From the NCBI GenBank assembly GCA_950295325.1, contig OX485808.1, forward strand, positions 39,703,180 through 39,767,179: a stretch of DNA of 64,000 bases, in the 5' to 3' direction. This document shows positions 52,219 through 64,000 of this stretch, one piece after another. The notes under the pieces are model-generated. The model made no database searches. It was not told the origin of the DNA and saw only the letters and a list, made by a program, of their open reading frames with translations. Made by a program: the position numbers and the translations under genes. Origin of the DNA: Polytrichum commune (Eukaryota > Streptophyta > Polytrichopsida > Polytrichales > Polytrichaceae). Numbering within the stretch: position 1 is the stretch's first letter; each line of letters begins with the position of its first letter.

Positions 52219-54285
52219 TGGCAACACTTTACGCAAGCGAGGCTCGGGACTCGTGTTGAGGGTTGGGTCTGGCTTTTTGCTCAACCCAACCGCCAACACA
52301 AGTCCCGTGAATGTTTTTACATGAAATAATCAATATCCGACTTTTCATTATAATCAACCCTATTTTCAATGGTCCCTTGAGGATCGAAAGTGGGGACTTC
52401 ACCTCCATGTTGGGACGAGCTCTAAAAACCCACAAAAATTCCTTGTGTTTATCTGATCTCCCATGGTGATGGAGGGGGGTGTGATTATGTGTCCGAATAC
52501 ACTTGCACATGCAACAATCTGTAGTATTATATTTGTGGGTTTTTTTAATCTCTTGGGAGCCTGCAACTTGCCTGGGATATGGGAAGCTCCTCCTCCAACG
52601 CTGGAGCCCTTGGGTCCTTGTGCGTCCAATGGCGAGAAGCCACGTCATCACAAGTGTGTGTAATCGCCATCTTTAGACAATGCAAACTGGACAATTTGAA
52701 GAAAACTAGAGATTCGTTGCACCTAACGTGGATGGGCCTTAAATGGTTACCGTTTCCGGGTTAGCCCACTTCTCCTAGGATATGAGACACGCAACTAAGG
52801 TAGAAATACCATAACCCGTGAAAAATAAGGTGATTCGCATTGAAGATCTGGTGTGACAATCATGAGTTAATTTTCCAAGACAGACGAGAAGGATTCATGA
52901 AGAATGAATGCAAGTTGTTTCATATTTTGCTGCCTTGTACAAAAATTCCACAATTTTTCAAAGTGGAAAGTTTGTCCAACCCCCTACTCGTTCACTAGAT
53001 TCTCCCTACACCGAACACGGTACTCCGTATTTTCATACACAACATCGCCTAAAACGGTTACCTCATGAGTACATTAACACTCGACTCTCATTGGCTACAC
53101 TAAGTGTGCACGCATTGAAGTTGTTGCCGAGCCATGATCCGTTTTGGAAATGGCACTTCACCATTATGATGGCAGTCTAGTGCACGGCTAGAGGGTGGTT
53201 AACAACTTATGGTATTTCTACCGCTTAGTACGAGGGCCACTTCACACACACGAGCCATGACCATGAGATTGTGAGAGCCCAAAAGAAAGTGTCCAAAGGC
53301 CGTCCCAACACACCTGCAAAATCATGTAGGGTGGACACGGATTCTCAAGTGTAGTGTGAAGTCATATGTGACCGGGCCCCTCCACCAAATGCTATTTCAA
53401 TGAATTTCTATACATGCGGGTCCTCACACATGATAAAATAGAATAAATCAACGGCTATGAGCATTCAGAGTGCCATGGTCTCCCGGTTTTGTGTTAGGCC
53501 TACCTCCAAGAGGTGGTTTTTGAAAATAGTCCAAGGGACCATGAAACATGATCCCTTTGATGCCATGTAGGAATCCATGCAGACTTTACATCCATCTTGC
53601 TTTCACTTACTTTGTTGGTCCCTCAAGTGTAGTGTGAAGCAAACTTGGACCGGCTCCACCTTTTCCACCAATGAGAGTGCTTGAAGTGCAATGGTCATGG
53701 TCTCTCAGTCTCGTGTGTGAAGTGGCCTTGAGATGGTCAGAAAATCCAAATTGAGGAGGTAGCCACTTTCCTCATGATTATCAAAGCTTGCATGAACATC
53801 TTATTCATTATGAAAGTGAAAAAAATAACTGTGCTCATTAAATGGTCATATACGTCTCTTAATTATGTTGACTATTGAGCCTAGAATGCTTATCATATTT
53901 TGCGCACGTAGTCTAATCTCTTTTAAACATGTCTTGTTTGGTAACTGTTATTGGAGTTGCATCTAACCACATACCACTCAAATCTAGGTGTCCGACATAA
54001 CCACATACCAATGACTAATTTGTTGCATAGTTGGTAATAATTGGAAGCCCAATGATATACATGGCAGCCATATGAGTTGGAAGTAGATCAAATACTGAAA
54101 TGCATAGTTAATAGTGCTCAAAGATGATTACTATTCACTTTTGCAAGGGTGGCTCAACGTTAGAGGAAAACAATCCTCAGTAAATTCCCAAGATTCTCGG
54201 CACCAGGGGAGCAACACCTTAAAGTTGAGTGATGTTATGACTGGTAAGTTAACATACGCTACCAAAGGAAGTGGCCGGGCATCTC
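52219..54285. other. 2.07-kb insertion containing R2 repeat pieces
   Basis: Separates two parts of a Mutator-like copy. It holds R2-type blocks at about 52730-52800 (aaatggttaccgtttccggg, cacttctcctagga) and 53740-54010 (gtagccactttcctcatgat, catatacgtctc, gagcctagaatgct). No TIR, target duplication or convincing gene was found. Confidence 0.4.
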
Positions 54286-55371
54286 AATTCACTTCAAAAA
54301 TGGAATTTTCAGTCAATTGCTTATTTACTCAATGGAAGTGATCATATATATATTGGATTTTGGACCTTGGAGATGAAATGCACTCAATATGGGATTTGTG
54401 GAGAAGTGGCCTTCAAGAATGCAAGGGCAATGGTTTTTTTGGAAGTCAGGCGGGGCGGGCAAAATTTGTTGGGTGGGTCCAAAAAATGTTGGTTTCTTTG
54501 TGGGGCAATTGCCCCTACCTGAATCTACCTCCCCCGAAAGGCTCATAGGGGGCAGGCTATCGTCCTCCCATTTAATCACTACTACCACATGTGTCCTGTG
54601 GCAACGGACCATGCAACTGCCACTGGTCATTGCAACTGCCACGATGCACTGCAACTAAGATCAGGCCATGTATCATTTATGGGGGACAATTATCTTTTGA
54701 GGGAAGGGGGGGGGGATTCCATGTAGTTGCACTGGACAAATGAACATACAATTTGCTCTTCAATTAGTTGCACCCCTTGGGTTCCCATTCAAAAGTATAA
54801 ATCAACCCTCAGTGTGATCGTTATGTGCAAAATGAAATTCAAAGTGAAGTGGCCTCCATGAATATATTTCTACTTGACATAAGAAAAAACCCATTTCAAA
54901 TTAAGATTAAGGAGTATATGAGGATGATGGACAACATGTAGGAGGAATACTTTCCTCATGTAAGTATTATGAGCATGGGTGGGGGTTAATTCATGAGATA
55001 GCGCTGAATTGAACACCATATTCTACGAATCTGGACCTCATAAGTATGCCATGAAACATCATACCGTCAAAATATTGCACTAGAAATGCCATATTTCTAC
55101 GACAAAAGCGAACTCAAGGCATCCACAAAATCATGCAATACGAAATGATTAGGTTCACACCCACATAGACGTACTACTTTCACACCGGCTGATACACTAA
55201 ATTCAATTTTAATTTCATTAGAGAAAAGACACCAATTTGTGTCGCGCGAAACAAGTATGTGATATCCTCTCTACATTATATCTATGCTATAAGATCTACC
55301 CTGCAATCCCCACTGCAATATGCTCACTCTTCCGAGCCATATCGCAGAGTGCAAAAAAACATCAATTGGCC

Positions 55372-58300
55372 TCACAACCAAAATTGTTCCGGCAAGCCGG
55401 GTATGTCTTCATCTCTTGCTTGTCCATCAACATCCGATGCACTCGATGACTCGCCCGAAGACCATGCTCCACCCCAAGCTGTTTCCCGACGTAAACCTCG
55501 GGCCACTCGTGCACCACCGGTCGCAACCTCGGCTACCACCTCGGGCACATGGCCTGCATCCAACTCTGCTCCCACGGCCCCCACTATATGCATGTGAGCC
55601 TCCAACTCCTTGTTCACAGGGGCTGCTCCAAGCTGAACCCCATCGCCCGGACGTTCCACACGACTACTCCGACTGTCCTTTTGGAGAACCACCTTCCACC
55701 CTGCATCAATTGCATCCTCGAAGAAAAACACTTGTCTCACTTGGTGGGGGAACGCATATGGTTGCTCAGTAGCACGTTGTCTGCGGTTGAAGTTGGCGAG
55801 CCAGAAGCCATATTTGTCTCGCTTAATTGAAGCATTCCCATTCTCCTGTGGGGGAACCCAACTTCCCCTAAAAAGAATAACAGGCGTCTGATCATACGAC
55901 ATTCGAATGATTTCACGAAGTACTCCGATGTACGAAAGCACTGCCTCCTTCACGTTTGTATCCGCCGTACTGGTCCGTGAACCTTGCTCTGCAATTAAGG
56001 CGATGCCACTGTCAAATGTAGTGTGCCCGGTATCCCCGTCACCTGCCACTACTCTAAAGTGATTCCCGTATGCTCTGCAGCTGCGGAAAGATAGAATCTG
56101 AGGAGACGGTGGAAATGCAAATGTAGTGACCTCCAATGGAAGTTCAATGCCTGCTGCCATTTCCTCCCGCACTTTGACTTGCAACCAATTCTGGAAGTTG
56201 CCTACAACAGCTAGTGCTGGAGGGTAGACCATACGAGATCGGCCTCGTCTTCGATTCCGGGCTCGATACGCAGCCCTACCTGCCTCCATTTCCTCCCGTG
56301 TGCACAACCACTCCCTGACAAGCACAACCCTCGTGAATGATTCCCCAACCACTAATCCGTAACCTCAGTGTCCAGGACAATCCAACATGGCACATCCGAT
56401 GCCATTGCACACGTTCTATGAAATCAGCAATGCCCAAGATACCTACATACCAATGACAACATCCACATGAGACACACTTGCATCACCAAGTTCGATGGAA
56501 ATTGGACAACCTGTAATAAGACTCAGTGGCAGGGGAGTTTGTTACAACATGCAAATGGGCAGCATTCAACTCCACGTCCGCCAAACGTCGTGCACTCCCG
56601 TAACCTTCAAGCTCCACTCCACTAATTCCAGGCTCCTCTTCTGCATCCCAAACCCTTGTTCTTGTATGTTGGAAACCCTGCAAAAACTTTGTGCACAACC
56701 CTAGTGCCTCTTCGACAATGTAACCCTCCGCCATTGACCCCTCTGGGAAAGAGCGATTCCGCACGTACTTCTTCAATACTCCCATGTACCTCTCCATGGG
56801 ATACATCCACCTGCATGCAACGGGCCCACATATTGCTAGTTCGTCAACTAGATGAATGACAAGGTGTGACATTATATCCCAAAATGAAGGAGGAAACCAT
56901 GCCTCCAATATGCACAGCGTCTCCGCCGCATACTCCTTCAGCCACGGTATTTCCCCTGGTACAACAACCTTTGCACAAATCTTTTGGAAAAGAACACTTA
57001 GCCTTATAATTCCTGCCCGTGCTCCATGGTGAAGTACATGTCGTACAGCCACCGGCAAAATTTGTTGGGAAAGTATGTGCATGTCGTGCGACTTTAGGTT
57101 CTGGATTTTTCCCTTCACCACATGTTTACGCAAAGAACCTGAATACCCTGAGGGAACTTTTAGCTTCCCAATTCCTACCAAAAACTTCGTCCGGCTCACA
57201 CAATCAAGGACATATGGTGCATGTGGTTTCAACTTCGTTCCAGTTGGGATGTCATCCCGCTCTTGCAACCACAAACCCGGTCGGATTGACAGCTCTCGCA
57301 TGTCTTCCCTCACGGCTGGAGTGTCTTTATCACCTAACATGGTCCTCAATATATTATCCATGACGTTACGCTCTATGTGCATAACGTCCAGTGTGTGTCG
57401 CACTAGAAGATGCTGCAAACAATGTCAACACCACCACAATTCTTCTTTCAAACCAACATGCCAAACTCATAATATTAACACACTTGGGGATTCCAAACGC
57501 AAAATCCACTCATGACATCTGGCATACTTCCCCCTCACATTCCCATCAGTGCCACTAAGAAGATAAAATCTAAACTCCCTCCAATGTAAGATGCACAACA
57601 TATAACATTAGCCTTACGTTATACCAATGACCTCTGAAAATGTTGAGTTACAGGTAAATCTCCAAGTTCCATGCGGTACATCGTACCTCCCAATACGGTA
57701 AATCATATAATGCGCTCCTCCTCTTTATCCCTGTCACTCGAGCAGGATCCTCTCGCATAGGCCGCGTACCATCCACCATGAACCTCTCTCTCGCATCTGC
57801 CCATTCCAAAACTTGAGCCGAAGTCACCCTTGGTGGAGCAGTCCGCCATTCAGGAACAAAGTTAAATGCCTCCCCACCATGTCTGAAGTTATGCAACACA
57901 TTCAACCACTTCCTGTGTTGACCATCATAAACTGTCTTCCGCAAATGAGTAGAATACCTGCCACAAGTTGCTGGTCCACAATGTGGGCATGCAACATAGC
58001 CCTTTGTTGCGCAACCGCTTATCAATCTCAACCCTGGAAAGTCTGTCACAGTGTACAAGCACACTGCGTGCATCAAAAACCTGCTAGCATTTCCCCGTGT
58101 CATTGCATCATCCACCCATACGCCTGGATTCCATAAGTCCTTCAACTCCTCGATGACAGGAGCAAAATATACATCAAAAGTCTTTGAGCTCGGTGCATGG
58201 GACCCTGGAATGAGTAGCGTCAAAAGTATGAAAAATTTCTTGCACATGACCCACGGAGGTAAATTCAGAATGACAATAAGCACATGCCAAATTGACCAGC

Positions 58301-61137
58301 TGTTGCTTTTGAATGAAAACGGATTTAATCCGTCAGTGCTTATGAGAAGCCTAGGATTCCTCGCCTCCCCACCAAAGTCCGGGTACATGGCATCTACATG
58401 CTTCCAAGCAGGTGCATCCGCAGGGTTTCGCATCAATCCATCTTCCGAAGGGTTCTCAGCCCACCATGTCATCATTTTCGACAAATATTATGTTCCGTAC
58501 ATTCTTCTCAATCTAGGAGTTATAGGAAAGTGTCGTACCACCTTCACCGGTTTCTTGTCTTTGCCACGGCGATAAAATCTTGGAGTCAAACATTTTGGGC
58601 AACGATTCAACAATGCATAGGGACCCCTAAAAAGTATACAACCCTTCAAACATGCATGAATCACCGTGTACCCTAATCCAAGTGCTCTCAAAAGTTTTGT
58701 TGCTTGCCTTTCTGTCTTTGGAAGACAGTTTGGTTGTGGCAAGATTTCATTACTCAAGGCCCGAAGAAGCTCATCTACACATGTATTGGGCACACCATGG
58801 GCTTTGCAGATGGTAAGGATAACAAGAAGTGCACCCAATAAGGAAACTATGGCACTTGCGTACAGGGGAATCCTATCTGCTTCTCCCAAACGACGCAGAA
58901 GTTCATCCTCCATCTCCATTGTAGCCTCGTCTGCATCTGCCCTTGGAAAATCCCAAGTTGTTGGCCTCGAGTCTCCTTCACCCTCACCTCCGTTATCTTC
59001 ACTATCAAAATATGTGTCATCTACCTCCTCCTCGTCGATGGATACTTCAGCATTCTCATCTACAGGCGACCTTGAAATATCGTCCTCGACTAAAGGTTCG
59101 GAGGCATCAACAGGAGCACTACCTGCATCGTTGCGCTTCAAAATCAGAGGATCATCACTCCTACGGAAAGCTGCAGCTACAAGTTCAGTCATCTCAATCT
59201 GAGTGTCCAGTGCAACGGGAACTGGTTCCAAGTCGTCCGGTGGGAGACCATTTGGGCCTCCAAATTCAGCATAGTTGGCTCTCAGGGCACGCTCGTGCCA
59301 CACCCACTCCTCATCGCTTGAATCCTCTGCTTCATCCTGCAATCATCCATTATTCCTTAATGCAGTCACATAATTTTCCATGGCTATATCATGCAGAAGG
59401 AACTAAGACATCAACAAGGAATATAGGAGAATTGTATTGACCGTCATCTATCCATTGACTATGTAACTCCATGGATCTACTGTGGGCACTTCCTTACTCC
59501 ACATGAGCCGAAATTTGCAATCGTATTTCATCTTGCCATCATGGTAGCCATCATAACCCCTGATGTCATAGGGCGATAATTTGTATGAACTTCTCGTACA
59601 AATCATGTATAGGTAACAATTGGACACATCAACCACAACTGCAAGCATGCAAAAGACACATAAAGATAGTTAGTACACCCGGGTCACTTACAAACACCAC
59701 CCCAGACTTTTGGCTTCCCGGACTTTAAAATCAATCTCATTTCATTGGGATTAACTACAACGCATGCCATTCCTTCCCACACATTTGCCTCTCGCATAGG
59801 CCATTGTGATACAACCTTGGACATAGGCACTTGGTAACTTCTGGGAGGACTTTCATTATTCTAACAGGTGGCTGCAAAGGGGCAGATGAAACAAGTACCT
59901 GGTTTTACCCACATTCCTTCCCACAAATTTGTGGACCCAAACTATCATGAAGAACGTGGACAGAAACCAACCAACAATAAATGTTCACTTGAAGCCAACA
60001 ATCCTACACTTGCTTGGGATTTCATAGGAAGCCAACTTCTGCAAGGAAGTTCTCAATGGAATTTTTTTCTCCACTTGAGACTCCAATCCAGCTGAATGTG
60101 CATGTGAGTTTAATTATTTCAATAACACCAGAATTTGTAAAGTCATCAAAGATAAGAAGTGTAAATCTCAAAAGTGATATTTGAGTGAATGTTTGTGAAC
60201 TCTTTTGCATTGCATTGGCCGTAAGAATGTCAGGAGATTCTCCAAAATTTGATGTGCAACTCGTCATTTTTTCTACCTCCAAAAAAAACTTCCACTGTTA
60301 CACTCTTCACACCACCTAACACAAATACTTTATAATAAACCAATTGACAAAACATGGACGGCCAAAAACAATATTGAATTTTGGAGAATCCCAACCGCAC
60401 TCATCCATACAGTTAGATCTCCCTGAAAGTAAGCGGATCTCCATGAACAAAATCACAAACCGTTGAAACTGAAATCACATGTTTTCACCCCACAATCACC
60501 AAAAGCATTTAGGGGTTAAAACCAGCATATAAGGGTTTTGAATGGTTGAACCCTTACCAACTAACATGCTCATGCAAAGAGAGAAGTATGTACTCCCCCA
60601 CAGTAGCGACTCAAAGGTCTGTAAGCCATTAGGGCAGAACCTGATTCTGTATTCGGGACACCATACATAGCGATGACAAGGGTAGCACTGAAGACATCAC
60701 ATCAATTACTTTGGACACAACATGGGGACCAACATTGAGAATGAAGCACAACGTTCGCAAATGAATCTAGATCTGGTAGGTCATCCTAACCGGGGCCTTC
60801 AATGCTGCAAACTTGTAGAGTACCTCTATCATACCCACACCACAAAATGAAGCATAACTGACGTGACCTAGAGAGTAAAGGAAATGAACAAAGGGCACAT
60901 TACCCAGAGGTTCGCCCTGCACCGAGGATGCCTCTTGAAGGTGCGCAAATGTTTTGCAACCGTCTTCCTCCTCAGTGAAACTGTCCTGCCGCATATGCAG
61001 CAAGGACACCACATGCTTCGGGCCCCTGTCTCATCAGCCCGGTGTTCCTCTCTCCACCTCAGTTTTTCATCCCGAGCGGCAACGCGGATGGGATCTGCAA
61101 TGGGTAGACGCCGAGTCCCTTCCTCTTCTCCTTCCAT
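55372..61137 (-). CDS. CACTA transposase TNP2, one in-frame stop
   Basis: Catalytic transposase that would cut and join CACTA ends in the nucleus. Exons on -: 61137-60904, 59336-57687, 57412-56511, 56314-55372; phases close to about 1,242 codons. Exon 1 carries a Cys/His cluster (WCPCCICGRTVSLRRKTVAKHL). Exon 2 has an acidic region, then the zinc-ribbon-like NRCPKCLTPRFYRR and the tnp2 core (LLISTDGLNPFSFKS, LPPWVMCKKFFILLTLLIPG, GYVACPHCGPATC). Exon 3 starts with LLVRHTLDVMHIERN and holds the DUF4218 region (WMYPMERYMGVLKKYVRNR). Exon 4 holds the DUF4216 region (PVILFRGSWV, KYGFWLANF) and an acidic tail. A TAA at 58490-58488 (residue about 361) interrupts the frame; reading resumes in the same frame. 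Otherwise it looks intact, so it is a recently inactivated copy or the stop is polymorphic. Intron 1 is about 1.57 kb. Confidence 0.85.
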
Positions 61138-62239
61138 GTTCCTAAAGTTTTGGTGCAGGGTGTAGCCCAACTACCTTCCTATTCGTACAAGTGGTTCCTT
61201 AATTGAATCTCAAGAGCATCATTAAATGGCGTTCACGACAACCCTCTCATGGCGTTGAGAATGAACCTACACTCACTCCTCCCAGTTGTTGCGTCTTGCT
61301 TCTTGCCCAACACAGAATAAGGTTCGGCCGACTACAGCCTCGAAGTTAACGATGAGTTCGGTGATAGCAGCAGAGGATGGCGTGCTGAATGAGTACGAGG
61401 CCCTTCGAGCAACAAAAATCACTCGTAACATCTCCATCATGAGAGCATTGGGCTTGGGATCTCCAAAGAGGTTCGTATTTCCACACCACAAAGGTCATCT
61501 GGTAATCAAAATCTTGGATCCATGAAGTGTTTGGCCGCATCGAAGGCTTACAAAGCGGTCTCGTCCGATGTGTATTCCCGTTGGTGTTCTTGGTCGAGGG
61601 TTTTGGGTGGGGGGGGGGGGGTTCAAACCATACAATGTGTTCATACCCACTTCTCCGAGATCCATGCCCGTTGTTGTAGAGGTACATAACCGGAAGTCCG
61701 AAGTCCTTACCCGGCAGAGTAGCTCTGATACCCATGAAATCATAACATAGATGTATGTGACACACGTGAGTATGTCATACACTGACGGGTATTAAGGTAC
61801 GGGCTACAAGTTAACTACTGCCCATGGTGGTGGGCGTGCCATAGTTACACCTGAGGGTGGTGGGTGTCTCCATCTCATGTTGGGGATGTTGCCAGGTGTG
61901 CATATGGAGGGTCCATCCTCCCCTTTTGATCCACATGTCTGTGATGTGGCCTAATAAGCCGCCCAACAAGGTTGCTATTATGATAGTAATTATGCCTCAT
62001 CATTGGATGTACGTAGCAGGGAATCACGGCGATGGGAATGGAGGATGGCGGCGGGGTTGTGGAGATTTGGGATGCACGCACACACTTGCATGGTGAGGTC
62101 ATGTTCTGCATGCCACTTAGGTTGTTTGCTTTGTGAATGCAGGTTGTTGGATTGTCGTGAGGAACAACTTGGTGTAGCTGCGGAGGCAACAACTGTGTGT
62201 TTGGGATCGGAGTTGCGGAGGAGCTCTCGAATTGCCAGT
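61138..62239. promoter_or_regulatory. Divergent promoter region between the two CACTA genes
   Basis: About 1.1 kb between the head-to-head transposon genes. It contains a G run at about 61608-61620 and frames on both strands (for example 61286-61525 on + and 61273-61491 on -) that I cannot assign. An upstream exon of the + gene may lie at about 62144-62239, after acceptor tgcag at 62139-62143. Confidence 0.4.
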
Positions 62240-63944
62240 ATGACCCCGAATACGTATGCAGAGGAAGGCGGGGAGGGAGAGTGGAACACAGTTGCAGACG
62301 AGGATTTTGATCCGAACGGGGAGAATTGCGATGCTCCGGAGTCCCCTATCATGCAAGGGGGTCGAGGGCGAGGTGGGCATGGGAGGCGTGGCAGGGGCCG
62401 CAATGCAACTTCTGTGGGCCGAGGATTTCACCCCGAAGGCACCGTTGTTCAAACTGGTGGACGTGGTAGAGGGGTGGTATGTTTTCTGTCATTGTGGTGA
62501 TAAAACTTCTAGGTGTTATGTGGTATAGGTTTGAACTTTTTCTAGCTTTGGGTGTTGACATGAATGTGGATGTTTGTTGGGTCATGCGAGGTAAGTTGTC
62601 CTTATTGTGGTGATGTCGTTTTTGCTGCAAGGGACGGCATTCGAAGCCACCCAGGAAGTCCACAAATTCTCCGAGTTTGGCTACCTCCCAGATGTTGGAG
62701 GGTTCGATGGGGTTGATGGGAAGCCCCTTCCCACAAATGACGCCTCAGTACAGTCACTACCAGTTTCATGGAGGGAACGGGACCGTGTTCATGATGCCAC
62801 AGGGAGGGGCATCACCACATGCGCAGGTCTTGCATGGTGTCGGCACTGTTCACGGGGAAGCCGGACCCTCGAATGCTACCCATACCCAAAGCACTCCTTT
62901 CATGCAGGCGCATGCGACATACATTTCACCCCAAGGGCAGCATATGGCCACGGCTGTGCATACCGAAGGAGGATATATGACTCAAGGGGGAATGACTTAT
63001 CAACGGCCTTACACCGCAGTGCAGGCTGCACCACCACATGCAGCCCAAGGTCATGGTGTCTTCAAGGTGCCTCTTACTCTTGGTAGTAGGAGTGTGCAGA
63101 GGAAGCAGGTCGAGGAAGTGGTGGATCTTGAGGTGAGCAGGAAGACTAATCACAAAGCCAGGAGAGCTCACAATAGGAATCTTCACAAGGAATTTGAGGC
63201 CCAAGTGAGATCTATTCAGGAAAGTGGGTCGGCTCCAGTGATTCGTTTGAGAACAAATTCTGATGGTGTAGTGTGCGAGCTGAAATCCAAATGGCATGCC
63301 GCGATCAAGTCATTATGTCACAGATATTTGCGCTATAGCATCCGAGAGTTTGACAAACAAGATAAAAAATTAGTGAGGTGCATTATCGACACTATCACTA
63401 ACAAAATGTTCAGATACGAGCCATATCCACTTGCGGAAGATGCGGTGAAAGACTTCTTGCAGTCCCACTTGAATGTGTCTCGCTCTAGATTCAGGAAATA
63501 TTGGCTCGATAATGGGTGCGATGATTTCATACCCCACTTGAGCATGTGTCCCGATGATTGGCGTGAATGTGCAAGGTTCTGGAAAAGTGAGGAGGGGAAC
63601 GCGCTTTCCGAGCACATGATTCATGTCCGCGCATGTGTCGGGAACATGAAAATTTCAGATAATGGAGAGCCGTATCCTCTACTGGCAGATGCAAGCCCGG
63701 TTTGTGTTTGCTTTTGACTTCTTTTTTTCCTGCATTGTGTGGATTGGCAGGCCCCTAACAACATTGGTCATTGATTGGCGGGGGGGTCGGGATTGTTTTG
63801 CAGAAGACCCAAATTGGGCACCCAGAAAACGATTTCGATGTTCCTCCATGCACTCCACGTGGGCGTGGTCGTGGCAGGGGGGCTTTTGCAAGCGCATCAA
63901 AGCAGGTGGAATTCGGTGTTGGTTCAACGACTATCACTGAGAAG
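62240..63944 (+). CDS. CACTA second protein, Transposase_24/TNPA-like, incomplete at window edge
   Basis: Probable accessory DNA-binding protein of the element. Exons: 62240-62476, 62632-63699, 63804-63944, all phase 0, continuing past the window (donor AAG|gtaaga at 63944/63945). The N-terminus has an RGG/GRG-rich basic stretch (GGRGRGGHGRRGRGR). A Q/H/G-rich low-complexity region follows. Then comes a basic helix-rich segment (KTNHKARRAHNRNLHKEFEA) and a domain with LCHRYLRYSIREFDKQDKK and DDWRECARFWKSEEG, whose W-x-FW-SEE pattern resembles the plant Transposase_24 family. A second PRGRGRGRG motif is in exon 3. ATG 62240 is a working start; the frame is open upstream. Exon 1 donor could also be at 62473. 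Confidence 0.7.
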
Positions 63945-64000
63945 GTAAGACGTATATGTCATCCCCTGCACAGGTTGGACTTGTCATAGTGAAGGATGAT

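Larger units (their letters stand above)
51441..54576. mobile_element. Mutator-like element split by two insertions
   Basis: Three collinear pieces of an R1 element like 30871-32165: 51441-51512 (gctgaatgcacttgcttgca), 51931-52218 (gaaacctaggccttgcgcaa, cacttaattggttcgagtgt) and 54286-54576 (ttgcttatttactcaatgga, ttgtggagaagtggccttca, ending GCTATCGTCCTCCCATTTAAT). The gaps are a 418-bp insertion and a roughly 2.07-kb insertion. The CACTA element begins right after the end. Confidence 0.7.
54577..64000. mobile_element. Large CACTA (En/Spm) transposon, right end outside the window
   Basis: The left terminus CACTACTACCACATG begins at 54577 directly after the Mutator-like end. Within 200 bp the word TGCAACT or its complement AGTTGCA occurs five times (near 54613, 54631, 54649, 54728, 54769), as expected for subterminal transposase-binding repeats. 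Inside are a TNP2-type transposase gene on - and a Transposase_24-like gene on +, arranged head to head. The element exceeds 9.4 kb. The left target trinucleotide would be AAT; the other end must be found beyond 64000. Confidence 0.85.

Noticed and set aside
55725..59440. Several long + frames opposite the TNP2 exons
   Set aside because: Antisense shadows; the - strand carries recognisable tnp2, DUF4218 and DUF4216 segments with closing splice phases.
59448..59648. 66-codon frame in TNP2 intron 1 as an extra exon
   Set aside because: No convincing acceptor and donor in matching phase; exon 1 joins exon 2 directly in phase 0.
62607..63086. Frame overlapping exon 2 of the Transposase_24-like gene
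   Set aside because: The alternate frame stays open with basic, transposase-like composition for 356 codons and splices in phase on both sides; this one does not.

Overview
The window is nuclear DNA of a land plant. It shows GT-AG introns in every multi-exon gene, a plant-only WRKY group IId factor with the usual intron inside the WRKY domain, a plastid-type PHT4 anion transporter, a plant ankyrin-PGG membrane protein, and plant CACTA, copia and Mutator-type elements. The species cannot be read from the sequence. The wide, AT-rich, repeat-filled spacing suggests a fairly large genome; a non-flowering plant is possible but is only a guess.

Left third (1-22.7 kb), the gene-bearing part: a WRKY IId gene on + (4867-8309, 4 exons, 396 aa); a TraB/TIKI-family gene on - (13768-10197, 5 exons, 607 aa, with a transit-peptide-like, Q-rich N-terminal exon); and a PHT4-type transporter on - (22704-17544, 8 exons, 612 aa). 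All three exon chains were assembled by hand and every splice phase closes. Between them lie small foldback elements, a tandem repeat and several dispersed repeats.

Middle (22.7-46.8 kb), repeat-rich: a family of long-inverted-repeat, Mutator-like elements recurs at least seven times. One copy (29851-30828) is complete, with TIRs of about 326 bp and a perfect 9-bp target duplication. A different element (32750-34069) has poly-G TIRs, an 8-bp target duplication and a coherent but unrecognised reading frame. The only host gene here is an intact ankyrin-PGG membrane protein gene (40967-42424). It lies in a degraded tandem duplication of about 7.1 kb whose other copy keeps only a remnant of the gene. 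A Harbinger-type MITE, a pogo-type MITE and a decayed LINE fragment are also present.

Right third (46.8-64 kb), almost all transposons: a 3'-truncated, decayed Ty1/copia element with one LTR and a primer binding site; a paralogous repeat carrying a 325-bp MITE with perfect 27-bp TIRs; a Mutator-like copy split by two insertions; and a large CACTA element that starts at 54577 and runs off the window. The CACTA element carries two head-to-head genes: a TNP2-type transposase on -, complete except for one in-frame stop, and a Transposase_24/TNPA-like protein on +, still open at the window edge.

The host genes are unrelated single genes (transcription factor, putative TraB protease-like protein, plastid transporter, ankyrin membrane protein) and form no pathway. 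The most informative material is the set of nested and paralogous insertions, several of which preserve their empty sites inside the same window.
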